Below, piece after piece: positions 1 through 10,497 of a DNA stretch of 64,000 nt. This stretch comes from Misgurnus anguillicaudatus. Taxonomy: Eukaryota > Chordata > Actinopteri > Cypriniformes > Cobitidae. The notes beneath the pieces are model-generated. The model saw only the letters and a program-made list of their open reading frames with translations. It was not told the DNA's origin and searched no databases. The translations under genes and the position numbers were made by a program. The stretch covers positions 10,235,001-10,299,000 of the forward strand of contig NC_073359.2 of NCBI RefSeq assembly GCF_027580225.2. Reading direction: 5' to 3'. Each line of letters opens with the position of its first letter. Positions within the stretch are counted from its first letter, which is position 1.

Positions 1-205
1 ACTGATCTCTTGAACAAATGCCTCGTCGAAAATGATAAATGTTTTGGTTTCCTAGGTAATCTATGTGTTTTTTTTTTGCTTGTTATATAAATAAACTACG
101 TTTAAAGTACTTTGTTGTTATTTATTATTAGCGGAGTTTACTGGAAGTTACGTGCGGTCCGCGACAGCCGCTTGTTTATATTGATACTGCTGAAACCGTC
201 TATAG
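1..205. mobile_element. MITE family B, right half (cut by window edge)
   Basis: Non-autonomous DNA transposon fragment ending in TGAAACCGTCTATAG (191-205), the inverse of the CTATAGACGGTTTCATC left end seen at 41334. The internal stretch GCGGAGTTTACTGGAAGTTA recurs in the copy at 13708-14932. The left part of the element lies before the window. Superfamily not assigned because no target duplication could be read. Confidence 0.75.
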
Positions 206-231
206 GTATGTATTTTTGTGATACTGGGTTG

Positions 232-1278
232 CATGAACATGAAGGAGATTTTATGCACATTTATGACAACTGTCATTAAGTGTCATTTGTTCAATTATGT
301 CATTTTTAATGCAAAGATGACATTGTTTAAATTGTCTTGGTTATGAAAACTTTACATAAACCAATACAACATAACTTGTCATATATCGGTCATAAACATG
401 ACATAGCAGAATAATGATCAAACTTAAGAAACTACCTAGCTTTATGGGTTCACATTACATTAAACTGTCATTTAAATGTTATAAGTGTTAATACTATGTA
501 AAATAATTTGAAATACCTTAACAAAATGCAACAGACATGTCAAAATATTATACTTAACTTTATGTATGTGCACAATACATAAAAAACCTTCAGAGGGTTC
601 TGAAATTTTCTGACAAAGAAGAAAAAACTAACAAAACATTTAATCAGTTTAATTTAATGTAATTAACTTTGCAGCGATATGGACCCAATGCTGCATGGCT
701 TAACCCATTATTGTACTGATTTCATTTAATTTTAGGTGAATTGGTTTCCAAATGCAATAAAATGTAATTTTATAAATTTTAATTATTATAATTATTATTA
801 TTATTGAATGATTGAATTTATTATAACATATAGAGGAAACTTAAAAAAAAAACATTATGAACTGAAGAATATTCATGATGATGTTATAAAACTATATGAC
901 AGAGTATTAACACTTAATGACATCTTAATGACAAATTATATTTGTAGCACTGTAGCTGAGGTCAAGAAAAATATTCATGACGCTGTTATAAAACTATATG
1001 ACAGAGTTTTAACAATTAATGACATTTTAATGACAAATTATATTTGTAGCACTGGTAAAAAGTGGTCAGTTATTTTGTCTTGGTAATTTAAAGTTGTCAT
1101 GACAAGTTATGATGTATTGGTTTATGTCAAGTTGTCATAACAAAGACATCTCAAACAATGTCATCTTTGCATTAAAAATGACAGTTGAATCTCCTTCATG
1201 TTCATAGCACGTGTCATGTCATGATTATGAATATATCATGTCAGTCTTATAAACACCCCTTCAAGTAAAGTGTTACCA
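232..1278. mobile_element. Foldback MITE with CATGAACATGAAGGAG arms
   Basis: The left arm from 232 (CATGAACATGAAGGAGATT, then ATTTTTAATGCAAAGATGAC) returns inverted at about 1115-1205, including AACATAACTTGTCAT-type sequence. The copy continues to about 1278, where AAGTAAAGTGTTACC looks like the family end; the opposite end seems truncated at 232. It is AT-rich with many TGTCAT/ATGACA motifs and encodes nothing recognisable. It lies in the intron downstream of the last visible anos1 exon. Confidence 0.7.
871..1054 (+). repeat. Two tandem ~82-bp subrepeats inside the foldback MITE
   Basis: 871-952 and 972-1054 are near-identical units starting ATTCATGA and ending TTTGTAGCACTG, separated by about 19 bp (period ~101 bp). 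The short open frame at 808-1086 is produced by this duplication (IHDDVIKLYDRVLT repeated) and is not a gene. Confidence 0.85.
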
Positions 1279-1723
1279 ATTTTGTCAAGATGAACAGTAA
1301 GCTGTATTTGTACAAGTTGCATTCACAATAAATATATATATTTTGCCTACAAATTCATATTTTAGACAAAAACTGAGCATAAGTTTTTATGATATAGTGT
1401 TACTGTAGCTCTACTAATAGAGTATTGTGTTACCAGGTAACACACATATTGAAAATAAATGCACAATAATCCCACTCTAGTTTTTCACAGATTTAATGTT
1501 TCTTGTCTTCATGTGCACCAACAGAGGAGTTTGTGTGGTCAAAATGGCTCATTGGGACATGAAATGGCAGTGTGTGTGAGTTTGTATGTTCTTGTTAATG
1601 TGGCTAAAGAAGTTGGTTCAGACCAGTGGCAAGGCTACATAAGGGCCAATGTCCATCCAGTCAGAACAGACTAAATATTTTTTGTAAAAGCAGAAGAAAT
1701 CACACATAAATGATAATAATCTC
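1279..1723. other. Intron sequence, nothing recognised
   Basis: AT-rich single-copy-looking sequence with a small open frame at 1459-1674 that shows no domain, splice-site support or codon bias. No repeat homologous to others in the window was found. Confidence 0.5.
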
Positions 1724-2178
1724 TTTAAAGGGAAACTACTTTTTTTGAAAATATGCTCATTATCCAGCTCCCCTAGAGTTAAACATGTGAGTTTTACCGT
1801 TTTGGAATCCATTCAGCTGATCTCCAGGTCTGGCCCTAGCACTTTTAGCATAGCTTAGCATAATCCATTGAATCTGATTAGATCATTAGCATCGTGTTTA
1901 AAAAAATAACCAAAGAGTTTCAATATTTTCCTATTTAAAACTTGACTCTTTTGTAGTTACATTGTGTACTATTAAAAGTTGCGATTTTCTAGGCAGATAT
2001 GTCTAGGAACTATACTCTCATTCTGGCGTAATAATCAAAGACTTTGCTGGCGTAACATGGCTGTAGGAGGCGCAATGATATTACGCAGCACCCGAAATAG
2101 TCCCCTTGGTAACTTTCAATAGCAGGGGACTATTTTCGGGCACTGCGTAATATCATTGCACCTCCTGCAGCCATGTTA
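1724..2178 (-). mobile_element. Palindromic MITE family P, copy 1
   Basis: Starts TTTAAAGGGAAACTAC and shares long stretches, inverted, with copies at 37088-37450 and 49828-50263 (for example GGAATCCATTCAGC, TTTTAGCATAGCTTAGCA, ACTATACTCTCATTCTGG). The end carries a hairpin: GCAATGATATTACGCAG at 2072 pairs with CTGCGTAATATCATTGC ending near 2159, and the two CCGAAAATAGTCCCC-type arms flank an unpaired loop. Only the hairpin side is palindromic here; the second long arm is missing, so the copy is truncated. Confidence 0.8.
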
Positions 2179-2907
2179 ATAATAATAATCACTCAAAAAT
2201 GCATCATTCATAAAATAAATAACTATTAATATGGAAAGTTTATCATTTGCATATGTTAACATTCAAGCATTTTAAGCAATTTGAGCACAAGAAGTTGTTA
2301 AAGTGATCTGTTTTCTGTGTTAACAGACCATGGAAATTTTAAATTGAATGGACCTAAAATTTCTGGTCCAGACATGATGTGAAAGTGAGTGTGTGTGTAA
2401 TGTAAATATATGGCAATATGACGTATGACAGATGACGAAAGTGTAATGTGCCCACTGCTGTTACTGGGTGTGGCGGTAGAAGCAAACCACCACCCATCAC
2501 ACACACACACACGCATGCTGCCAGCAATGCAAGAATAATCCAGACATAACATTCAGTCTGGGTTTCATTTTACTGTCATCACATTCACTAAAATCGTAAT
2601 AATAGTTATGACTACAGAGGCAAAAATGTAATGTGTTAAGATCATGTAGCTACTGTGAGGGTTGGGTGTTTAATCCAAACGCAAGACAAGGAGTAAGAGA
2701 TATAAAGTATATTTAACGGTAAAAACCCAGGAACCGTCTGGAGAATAAAACACACATACTGTAAGGTTACACCAAACAAGAATGGACGCGTTAATAATGC
2801 GTTAACGCAAATTACTTTAAACGCCACTAATTTGATTAACGTGTGATTAACGCAATGCTTCATTTCCTTTTGACCCTTGGTCTAGCCGATAGTTGTATAA
2901 ATTGAGC
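2179..2907. other. Intron with minor repeat debris
   Basis: Contains a short CA/GT run near 2500 and, at about 2783-2865, a GCGTTAACGC-rich fragment resembling the end of a common fish hAT-type element (GTTAACGCAAATTA, then GATTAACGCAATG). No coding potential seen. Confidence 0.45.
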
Positions 2908-3475
2908 AGTTTGAATGCATTCGCAAAAGTAAGCATTTGACGCGCGTCAGAGGCAAAATCCGCTTCTTGTGGGAGGGGCAAGTGCTATGCGGTTGTCTGT
3001 TTGCAAGATGGCTGATGTTGATTGTGCATATCGAGAGAGTTTCCGGTTTGTATTTGGTCACTTTAATATAGGGGGAAAATAAACGGTGCCGGTTAATAAG
3101 CAGCGCGGGTCGATAAATGTCACGTGACTCAAAAGTGAAATCTGTATTTACAACTTATCAGGTTGCCCAAAGTCCTCACTGACACTCTTCCAAGCAAGGT
3201 CCTTTTTATTCCTGTCTCTATAGAAATACGTGTCGTGTAACACAATATTACCCGTGTAACTCCGGGTGACTGCTTACGGAAAATATCAAGTGTTCCTTCA
3301 TATAGAATGAGTGACTCCGGGTGGGGCTGCCGCCACAGCAGCAAGCAGGCTCCTGATTGGTTAACGCGGTGCGAAAATCTGCCAAAGTTCAAATTTTTAA
3401 ACTCGGGCGTCAGCCGCAAATTCGCGTCAAACCCAAAATGCACAAAAAGCAAAGTTCACGCGCACCGCGCCAGAT
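2908..3475 (-). mobile_element. Harbinger-like MITE family H, copy 1 (truncated)
   Basis: Matches the inverse of the full copy at 7795-8453 over most of its length: GCAGTTTGAATGCATTCGC, GGCAAAATCCGCTTCTTGTG, AGATGGCTGATGTT, CACTGACACTCTTCCAAGC, GCGTCAGCCGCAAATTCG. Both terminal repeats are missing; the right side ends against a LINE fragment near 3475. The minus-strand open frame at 3129-3452 is a by-product of this repeat. Confidence 0.8.
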
Positions 3476-3479
3476 GCTG

Positions 3480-4070
3480 AATGGTCACTGATGGTCCTCT
3501 GGGCACCATTCATAGACTGCCTGATGTAGATGTCCTGGAAGTAGGGAAGCTCACCTCCTACAACATGGTACGCAGTTCTCACTTCCCTCCGCTGTGGTTT
3601 TTGGTTGTCAGTGTTGTTGTTTTTTCATACCAGACAGTAATCGAGCCAATCAGAATGCTCTTCACAGTGGAAAAAGAAGCACCGATCTGCCTTCTTCAGC
3701 ACTGCATGTGTCCATCCAATGACGTGAACACCAAAGAACTTAAAACTGTTGTTCCAGCTGTCCACAGGTGTCCCATTGATATTGATGATAGGGATGTGTT
3801 TTCTATGCTGTCTCCTGAAATCCACCAACAGCTCCTTTGTCTTGTTGATGTTGAACTAAAGGTGGTTCTCCCGACACCAGTGAGTCAGAGTGCACAACTC
3901 CTCTCTGTTGCCCAGTCTACACAGTCATGTGTGTATCGTGATTTTAGGAGTGGGCCAAGGACACAGCCCTGAGGAACACCAGTGTTGAGGGTCAGCAGAG
4001 AGGAGATATAGGCTATTCTGACCACCTGACATCTGCCTGACAGGAATTCCAAGACATTAGGCTCCGATGC
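3480..4070 (-). pseudogene. CR1/L2-group LINE reverse transcriptase fragment
   Basis: Read on the minus strand, this decayed LINE ORF2 shows, in order: an FLSGRCQVVRI-like segment; NTGVPQGCVLGPLL (RT block with the VPQG loop); YTHDC followed by a deletion that removes the FADD catalytic box; NKTKELLVDFRRQ; ININGTPV and FKFFGVHV (thumb entry); a KKADRCFF-like segment; and a VRTAYHVVG-like 3' piece. The frame is broken by a stop after NHL and by several frameshifts. Loss of the YADD/FADD region and stops rule out activity. The VDFRRQ and THDC signatures fit fish L2-type elements of the jockey superfamily; the exact clade is not certain. Confidence 0.8.
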
Positions 4071-5384
4071 AGTGTTTGTACACAAAAAGTCTGGTTTATG
4101 GTGCGCAACGAAGGAGCCAGTTTCGAAAAGTATGCATCTGTCATAGGCAATAATACTGTTGACGGTAAATTGAGTTTGGTTGGAGCTCACAACACTGCTT
4201 CCACTCTCAACACCACCTTTGCCATTTCCCTTGAGCAACAGCAGCCACTGCCCAACCTCTGACCCCAAACATTCTTCATTCGCCCCCCTTTCAACTCTCG
4301 GCCCTCACATCTTTTGGCAGTTTATTAGCATAGCATGTTTGCAACCCAAAGAAGAAATTAATCCGTCTGATGGAAAGTTCACCATCTTTAGCAATAAAGT
4401 TCTCCAGCATGTACTGTGTAAATAACTGTGCCAGGTGATGTCTGCACCAGTGGTCCGATATATTGCTTCAGCATTGGGCTGCTGTGCTAATTTCCGCTCC
4501 CCTCCCATACGCTGACTTTTTTGATGTGAGGCAGATGAGATATTGAGAAATAGTGTGCATGACGGCACCCTCTTAGCATCAATACATGACACTCATTTTT
4601 CTAACCTCTGTTTATTACGCTCTCTCCAACAGTTTGTAATCTTTCAAAATAGCAAAAGGTTTGATTCCAGTCATTTTTGGCAGTGGGATGTGTGTTGCCA
4701 TAGTCTGTGTGTAATTATATCTTGGCTGCAGTATTGAGCTGGGCTTACAAAACAGGCCAATGCAAGCACCCCTGAGACCTCAGATTATGTGAACTGTATC
4801 GTTTAAAAGTGTGATTAGATCAGAGAGTATTACAAATATGAAAACAAACACTGGACCAAAAACTTCTTCAAACCCAAAAATGGTCCAATTTTGAATCGGT
4901 TGCCATGAAGGACGCTTTCTTTCTTTTTTTTAAGAAAAGTTTATTTCATATTATGTCAGATGCCCAACACATTTCTGATTCCGAACGGTGGCCAGATTAT
5001 TTATAAACCTGGTAATGTGTGTTTATATCTATGTGGGTGATATTACGGTGAATGTGTGTGGGGGCGACGTTGAACTTTTCGTGGTGAAGTCAAAGGTTTC
5101 TAAAGGATTTATAGCAGAGTGGTTTTCCAGAGGCAGCTGACGACAGTGTTGTAAACCTTCTGCCGTCCATGTTTTGTCCTTTAGGGATTTTCACATTCCA
5201 CATGCTGCACTGTGTCACAGAAACGAAGCCTTTTAGCCAAGCGTGAACTGAATTGTTAATGACAAGGTTCGCCTAAAAAGTGGCTGTGGACTGAACTTTG
5301 CAGTATTCTGATATACCTCACTTGAATGTTGAATTGCAAATGACTTCCTGTCAGTCGACAGTTTTCTACTATTTTTTTTCTTTA
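4071..5384. other. Intron, about 1.3 kb without recognised repeat
   Basis: Mixed-composition sequence without inverted termini or matches elsewhere in the window. Open frames at 4180-4425, 4305-4592 and 4543-4737 overlap each other on both strands and show no domain. The expected next anos1 exon (start of FN3 domain 2) was looked for here on the minus strand and not found. Being among the few repeat-poor blocks, it is a candidate place for conserved noncoding elements. Confidence 0.4.
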
Positions 5385-6179
5385 AAGGGGTCATATGATG
5401 GAAAGCAGGAGTTTTTTTACGTTTTGAAATTATACTTTTGACTTGATGAACTTTATATACTTTTACATCTCTTGGGCTGACTGAAATGCAAAATTACTTG
5501 AAGAGACGCAATAAATCCATTTTGACAATTTTGGGTAAAAATTGGGTAAAAAAAGTGACAAGATGAAAACCACTATTTTCTGTTACAAACTTTCACATAG
5601 CTTAAGATTATAATAACATAAAAAATTCAAATCCATAATTTGATTTTCAAAGATTTATTATAAAAACTGATATGTTTTTTTTTCAAAATGCTATAAAAAT
5701 GTTTAATCAATATATAAATGTGCATTCATCTTTGCCATGTAATATTCGATTAGTTGACTAGGTTATACACGGATTAAAAAAATAAACATTAATGACATTA
5801 ATCAAAACATTTACTTTGTCATATTAAGAACACTGTCATTGCTGCTGTCATCCTTAAGACGTCGTCGCAAAACTTTTTTGACAGCAATCAGCTGTAAAAT
5901 GTTTTGGTCCTGCTCGATTTTCGTTGACTTCGAGTAAAATAATGGAAAGTTTATTATAAGATCCCCTGGGGTCAGTGTGTTAGCATGACAGAAGCTTGAT
6001 GCTGTCGTGTGAGAACAAGCAACAGCCGACATTTTCCTTCGCCCGAGTGCCTTTCGCGTACCTTTTCGAACAAATGCGTTGTGTGTTCTAGTGACCTTCT
6101 GAGTTCGTTCTTCCAAGGTCACCTGGCAAGACCGATCTCCACGAGAACGCAAGTCCGTTCTTGGAATTGAGAAACAGCC
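5385..6179. other. Probable degraded MITE pieces
   Basis: Begins with AAAGGGGTCATATGATGG, a typical start of a common fish MITE, but no partner end was found. From about 5990 to 6179 the sequence becomes GC-rich (GCCGACATTTTCCTTCGCCC, then AAGACCGATCTCCACGAG), which also looks repeat-derived. The minus-strand open frame at 5811-6194 crosses both and has no domain. Confidence 0.4.
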
Positions 6180-7794
6180 TAAGGGGCCAATCACACCAAA
6201 TGCGTTATGGCAGTTGCCTTTTTGAATGATATTCTATGGGCAGTGAACGTATGCGCGCTGTTTATGGGCGCCGAACACCTTGCGGTTTTTGTCGCCAGAC
6301 GCAGGAGCGCTGACAGCGGAAAAGCAGCCGACATCATTCGCATCTTTCCATTGTCCAATCGAATGAGGGGAGAGGCGGGCCTTACGTTGTGGTGAGGGAG
6401 GTTTACAGTTGCTTTGAAGAACCGGACTCCACTCGCTCACTCTCTCCTGTGTGTTTGTGCACCTCTCACCCTCAAACAAGGTCAGAGCAAGCGTCCTCTT
6501 TTTAAAGTTTCTGCTAATATGACAGTTAACAGCAAAAGAGCGCTCACGCTTAGAGTAGAGGTCTATACGGAAGACCCGAGACCCGAAGACCGGGGACCCG
6601 ACCCGGGACCCGTACGGGCTCGGGTCTTTATTTTAAATGATCAGCCGGGTCCGGGTCGGGTCTCAATCTATTACTTCGGGTCCCGGGTCTGTTTAACATT
6701 GTGGGTAATACTCGAGGTCGATCGGACTCGGAGAACACACACTCACATTTAAATAAAATATTTCAAAAACAGCAACAAAAACTTAGATGAACTGTCACAT
6801 ACATTTTTTCTATGATGCTAAAATTGCGTTTATATTTGGTTGCTCCAACCAGGCAGCTAACGCGCATGTGCTCTTGTAATGTTTCTCTGGCTACCAGTCA
6901 GGAGCTTCTGCAGTGAGACGCAATGACTTTACATTTGACAATTGGCTCTTTTATTCAGAAGGCGGGACCTATTCCGCCGTACCGCGCATTTTGCACTGAC
7001 TTCTCTAATTTTTATAATAATATTATAAATTGACCGTCTTGCTGTTATATCTAAAGTTTTCGCGACTCTGCTCAAAGAGCACTGAGATGATAGCAAAGAA
7101 GTAAAGCTAACGAAAGCAGCCACTGAACGAGCAATCGTTATTTTAATCCAAATGGGCAAGCATTATTAAGCAAGTTGACCCGATACACAACAAATGTAAA
7201 ACTGCATTATTATTACACCATGACTGTAAAGTGGACTTTTAAAGCTGGAATAAACATTAAACATTTCAATCGTCAATAGAGGAATAAAATGGATGGAACT
7301 TTCTTGGAAATAAGGATTGTGCAACACACAGTCAGGTACAAGGAGGGAGAAGACTAACTTCTATGGGTAAGACAAAAAGTTTAATTTTCGCTACTTGTTT
7401 ATTGACTTATTAATAACATTAAGCTAAAGAATATTTGCCGGTCGGGTCTGTGTCTTCCCGGACGGGTTTGGGTCAGGATTTTAAATAATAGATGGGTCAG
7501 CGTCGGATCCGGGTCCAGCTTTTAAATAATAGACGGGTCCGGGTCGGTTCCGGGTCCAGCTTTCAAAACAACAGATGGGTCCGGGTCGGTTTAGTGTAGC
7601 ACATTTACGGGTCTGATCGGGAATTTTTGGACCCGTGTAGACCTCTACTCACGCTTTAATATTTGACTGACAAGACAGCTGACTCGGTGGTTGCCTAGCA
7701 ATATAAAAAGCCACGCCTAGCAATATAAAAAGGCAGTGCGTCGCACCTTGCGTTTCCAAGCGCTTAAAGCGCGTTTGGTGTGATTAGCCCCTTA
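6180..7794. mobile_element. MITE with TAAGGGGCCAATCACACCAAA ends, split by a hAT element
   Basis: Left end TAAGGGGCCAATCACACCAA at 6180 pairs with TTTGGTGTGATTAGCCCCTTA at 7774-7794. After removing the nested element 6552-7648 and one target copy the remaining MITE is about 510 bp, with an internal GC-rich part (6240-6400). No clear target duplication, so superfamily left open. Its last three bases (TTA) were then used as target by the Harbinger-like copy that starts at 7795. Confidence 0.75.
6552..7648. mobile_element. hAT-type non-autonomous element, 8-bp TSD TCACGCTT
   Basis: The 8-bp duplication TCACGCTT lies at 6544-6551 and 7649-7656, the size created by hAT transposases. Ends are AGAGTAGAGGTCTA and its inverse TAGACCTCTAC. 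Both subterminal regions are extremely rich in GGGTC/GACCC words (6580-6690 and 7440-7620). The interior (6750-7400) is ordinary AT-rich DNA with no transposase signature, so the copy is non-autonomous. It sits inside the older MITE 6180-7794. Confidence 0.88.
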
Positions 7795-8453
7795 TGCTGC
7801 ATTTACACCAGCCACGGTAGAGGCGTCAAGCACACGTGATTTCAATGTTAAGTCAATGTGAAGACGCGTTGACACGCGTCTGGAGGTCTCGCGGCGCGGA
7901 TGAGGCGTCTAGTTCGCATTTTTTGCGTTTGACACGAATTTGCGGCTGACGCCCAGGTTGAAAAATTTTAACTTTGCTGGATTTTCGCGCCGCGTTAGCC
8001 GCTTGATTTTGTCCATGAATAGTCACCCGGAGATATACGACACAAGTTCTTATTTCTATAGAGACAGGAATAAAAATGACCTCGCTTGGAAGAGTGTCAG
8101 TGAGGACATTGGGCAACCTGGTAAGTTGTAAATAAATATTTCACTTTTGAGTCACTTGACGTTTATCGACCCGCGCCGTTTATTTACCCCCTATAGTAAG
8201 GTGACTATATACAAACCGGTAACTCTCTCGATAAATGCACAATTAACATCAGCCATCCTGCAAACAGACAACCGCATAGCACCTGCCCCTCCCACAAGAA
8301 GCGGATTTTGCCTCTGACGTGCGTCAAATGCTTGCTTTTTCCGCGTGTCTACTTCACTCTGGATGCGCGAATGCATTCAAACTTTTCAAGCGGCAAACTA
8401 GGCACGGTAGACGCAATTTTGACGCCTGAAACACGGTTGGTGTAAACGCAGCA
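7795..8453 (+). mobile_element. Harbinger-like MITE family H, copy 2 (full length)
   Basis: Inverted ends TGCTGCATTTACACCAGCC (7795) and GGTTGGTGTAAACGCAGCA (to 8453), flanked by TTA at 7792-7794 and 8454-8456. A 3-bp TWA duplication is the hallmark of PIF/Harbinger transposases. A second inverted pair lies just inside (GAGGCGTCAAG against TTGACGCCTGA). It contains a CpG-rich interior with no coding signature. Copies elsewhere: 2908-3475, 10656-11110, 59386-59718. Confidence 0.87.
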
Positions 8454-8456
8454 TTA

Positions 8457-8590
8457 GTCTACCTACACCCCACATTTGGTAGCCTTCTCTGCTCTGATTG
8501 GTCAACTGACACAGTCTCCGCACAGTCCAACAATAGTGCAACATGCATTGACCTAGTGCTAACATGACTTACTAAGAAGACATTATTATT
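8457..8590 (-). mobile_element. Fragment of MITE family Q
   Basis: Matches, inverted, the stretch 27300-27430 of the large family Q element: CTCTGCTCTGATTGGTCAAC, GACACAGTCTCCGCACAG and the TGCAACATG segment. About 130 bp survive, without ends. Confidence 0.7.
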
Positions 8591-9329
8591 ATACAAACTT
8601 GGCTACCATAATATCTGAGCAACATAGAAAATAATGCTTATGCATGCTTATTGAAAAGCAAAAAAATTAAGTTACTGAAATAATGCCACAAAACCCATAC
8701 TAAATTTTTTTTTTTTTTTAACTGGAGCTTGTATTCTATAAGTTTTTTCCAAAATGATGTGAAAATCTTCCAGCCTACTCATTCACAAAACTGGTGGGGC
8801 ATTGACTGTCTGTTGCCTGCAGGGTGTGTGCCATGCATATGGATTGTCCAAACTATTTTAATCATTTAAAAGTAGACATTCCAAGCATTATGTAGACATT
8901 TTTTGTTTGTCTGATAAGTATTCGCTAAGTTATAGTTAAATTTACAACACGTTTTAGAAAGGACTTCACTGAGACAGAAAGAACTTATTTTCTTAATTTT
9001 ATGAAAATCACAACATTTAGTTTTTTTGGAAAGTGGACACAATAAAAACTAAACACTTTAAAGTTTTGAATGATGTTAACTCTGCTGATTTTGGACATAC
9101 CGATATCATATCCGTATGTCCAAAATCAGCATAGTAATTTAAGTCTCTTATGCACTGATAAGAAAAAAAGCGGGGCGTTCGCCCGTGATAACATCGGCCC
9201 CTGGGTGTTAAACTATGCCCCCCTCCCATACAGTGCATGGCTGCCATTAATCTGAAGTCATTCATACTGCTTCACTTATCTGGAAATGGAGCGCAGGCCT
9301 TTTTTTACACAGCAGAGAGAGCTTTTTAC
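8591..9329. other. Intron beside anos1 exon, with a strong hairpin and MITE debris
   Basis: AT-rich to 9060, then a perfect 18-bp hairpin (9083-9131), then a GC-rich stretch 9140-9240 (GGGCGTTCGCCCGTGATAAC, ATGCACTG at one side and CAGTGCAT at the other) that looks like a small repeat. It ends at the splice donor of the exon at 9330-9459. No coding sequence. Confidence 0.5.
9083..9131. repeat. Perfect 18-bp inverted repeat (hairpin)
   Basis: TGCTGATTTTGGACATAC at 9083-9100 is followed after a 13-nt loop by its exact reverse complement at 9114-9131. Pairing continues outward with one mismatch to about 22 bp. It lies 0.2 kb downstream of an anos1 exon in transcript orientation, so it would be transcribed as a stem-loop in the intron. 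Confidence 0.9.
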
Positions 9330-9459
9330 CTCGTGCAGAGAAGAAATGCTTGCTGGGAGTGGTGAAGCCTCTTGTGCCATGACTGTTGACTGCACAAACT
9401 CGAAACTGGTACCATCTATGAGGTCGAATGTCTTTCAACACAGAGCGGTCTTCCATGGT
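9330..9459 (-). CDS. anos1: anos1 exon: second half of FN3 domain 1 (anosmin-1)
   Basis: Anosmin-1 is a secreted extracellular-matrix glycoprotein (Cys box, WAP domain, four FN3 repeats) that binds heparan sulfate and guides olfactory and GnRH neurons. This 130-bp exon encodes 43 residues plus one base, starting [13 protein letters not shown] and ending SKHFFSAR. It carries the FN3 core WYQFRV (aromatic of strand E/F) and HGTRGF, closely matching remembered human DIRPSRWYQFRV and VHGTRGFTAPSKHF. Acceptor is a pyrimidine-rich CCCCTCTCTCCCAG at 9460; donor is GAG|GTAAAAAG at 9329. Phase in is 0, matching the exon at 12472-12656; phase out is 1. An extra cysteine occurs in RVCAVN, where human has alanine. 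Which cyprinid paralogue (kal1a or kal1b) this is cannot be told. The next exon is outside the window. Confidence 0.95.
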
Positions 9460-10497
9460 CTGGGAGAGAGGGGTCGGAGAGACTTTCATTAAAAACAAAT
9501 CCTTTCTGGATGCAGGATGGAGTAGCTCCGTCACTGCCATACACTGATAAAAGATGCGGTAATGACAGCTTGAGCCAGCACAGAGAGAACTTTCTATTAA
9601 AGCCTGCTGAAAAGTGTAGCACAGATATCCCTATCCATTACATCACACATAATGAGCTACTTGTTTCGTTAAACTCATTCCTTATGACTAATCTGGGGAT
9701 GTACTTAAATATTTAAGTTAAATAGGAATTTGGGTTATTAAGGTGCTTCGAAGGTGCTACAGTATTGGTTGTCACAGAAAAACAACTTTACCCTCTGTGT
9801 TTGAATAAAAAGAAAGCGGTAAAGCACTTACAATGAAAGTCTTAGGCCACCATGCTACCAACATTGCTTTGCAATGTTATAATGATAATATATAATTATT
9901 TCTCAGTCTCTGTATTAGAATAAAAATAGAAAATACAGGAAATGTGTATGTAGTATTAAAAACAGTATAAAAGTATAAGCTGAACTGTCAAGTATTTAGG
10001 GTAAACTCCCCTTCCACTTGAGCAATAGCAGGAAAATGCAAGATCTCTTAAACCCAAATAAAATTAAATCCTATTTTCTTATTCTAATCGAATGACTTCA
10101 GTCTCCTCAAAAAAGCTCAAGATGTGTTTCGTGCCAAGAGAGGTCACACTAAATACTGACTGATGCCTGAAGACGACATTTTGTTCTGAATTTGCTGGTG
10201 ATGGTGGCCTAAGACTTACTGTACTGTGAGTTGCTTTGAATAAAAGTGTCTGGCAAATGTAAATCTTTCCTGTCAATTTCATTTATGATATTAAAACTTC
10301 ACAGATTCATCTAAAAATTCTTCTACAGAGCGATATATACAAATAATTAAGACAACGAAAGCATTGAGCAGTTTTTAGGTAGATTATAAAGTGCCAAAAT
10401 TTTGTTTTGAAACTTTGTTGGAGAAACATTAATAAACTCAGCACAAACACAGTCCTGTAGCCTGCCAATGTTGTCGCACATACCTATAGACTAAATT
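9460..10497. other. anos1 intron, little recognised
   Basis: Mostly AT-rich unique sequence. About 10220-10263 carries ACTGTGAGTTGCTTTGAATA followed by AAAAGTGTCTGGCAAATG, the tail of the tRNA-derived SINE seen complete at 12283-12424. No domain-bearing frames. Confidence 0.5.

Noticed and set aside
3129..3452. Minus-strand 107-codon frame, and related frames at 7853-8116 and 10714-11169
   Set aside because: All three fall inside copies of Harbinger-like MITE family H and reflect CpG-rich repeat sequence with few stops, not conserved protein.
5811..6194. Minus-strand 127-codon frame
   Set aside because: It crosses the boundary between unrelated repeat pieces and has no domain, start context or splice support.
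1..9329. Search for the next anos1 exon (start of FN3 domain 2)
   Set aside because: No minus-strand segment with the expected Pro-rich linker and Trp-containing strand was seen; the exon is probably beyond the left edge.
9262..9329. Extension of the FN3 frame beyond 9330 ([10 protein letters not shown] and onward)
   Set aside because: This is read-through of the intron after a good GTAAAA donor; FN3 similarity stops exactly at the donor.
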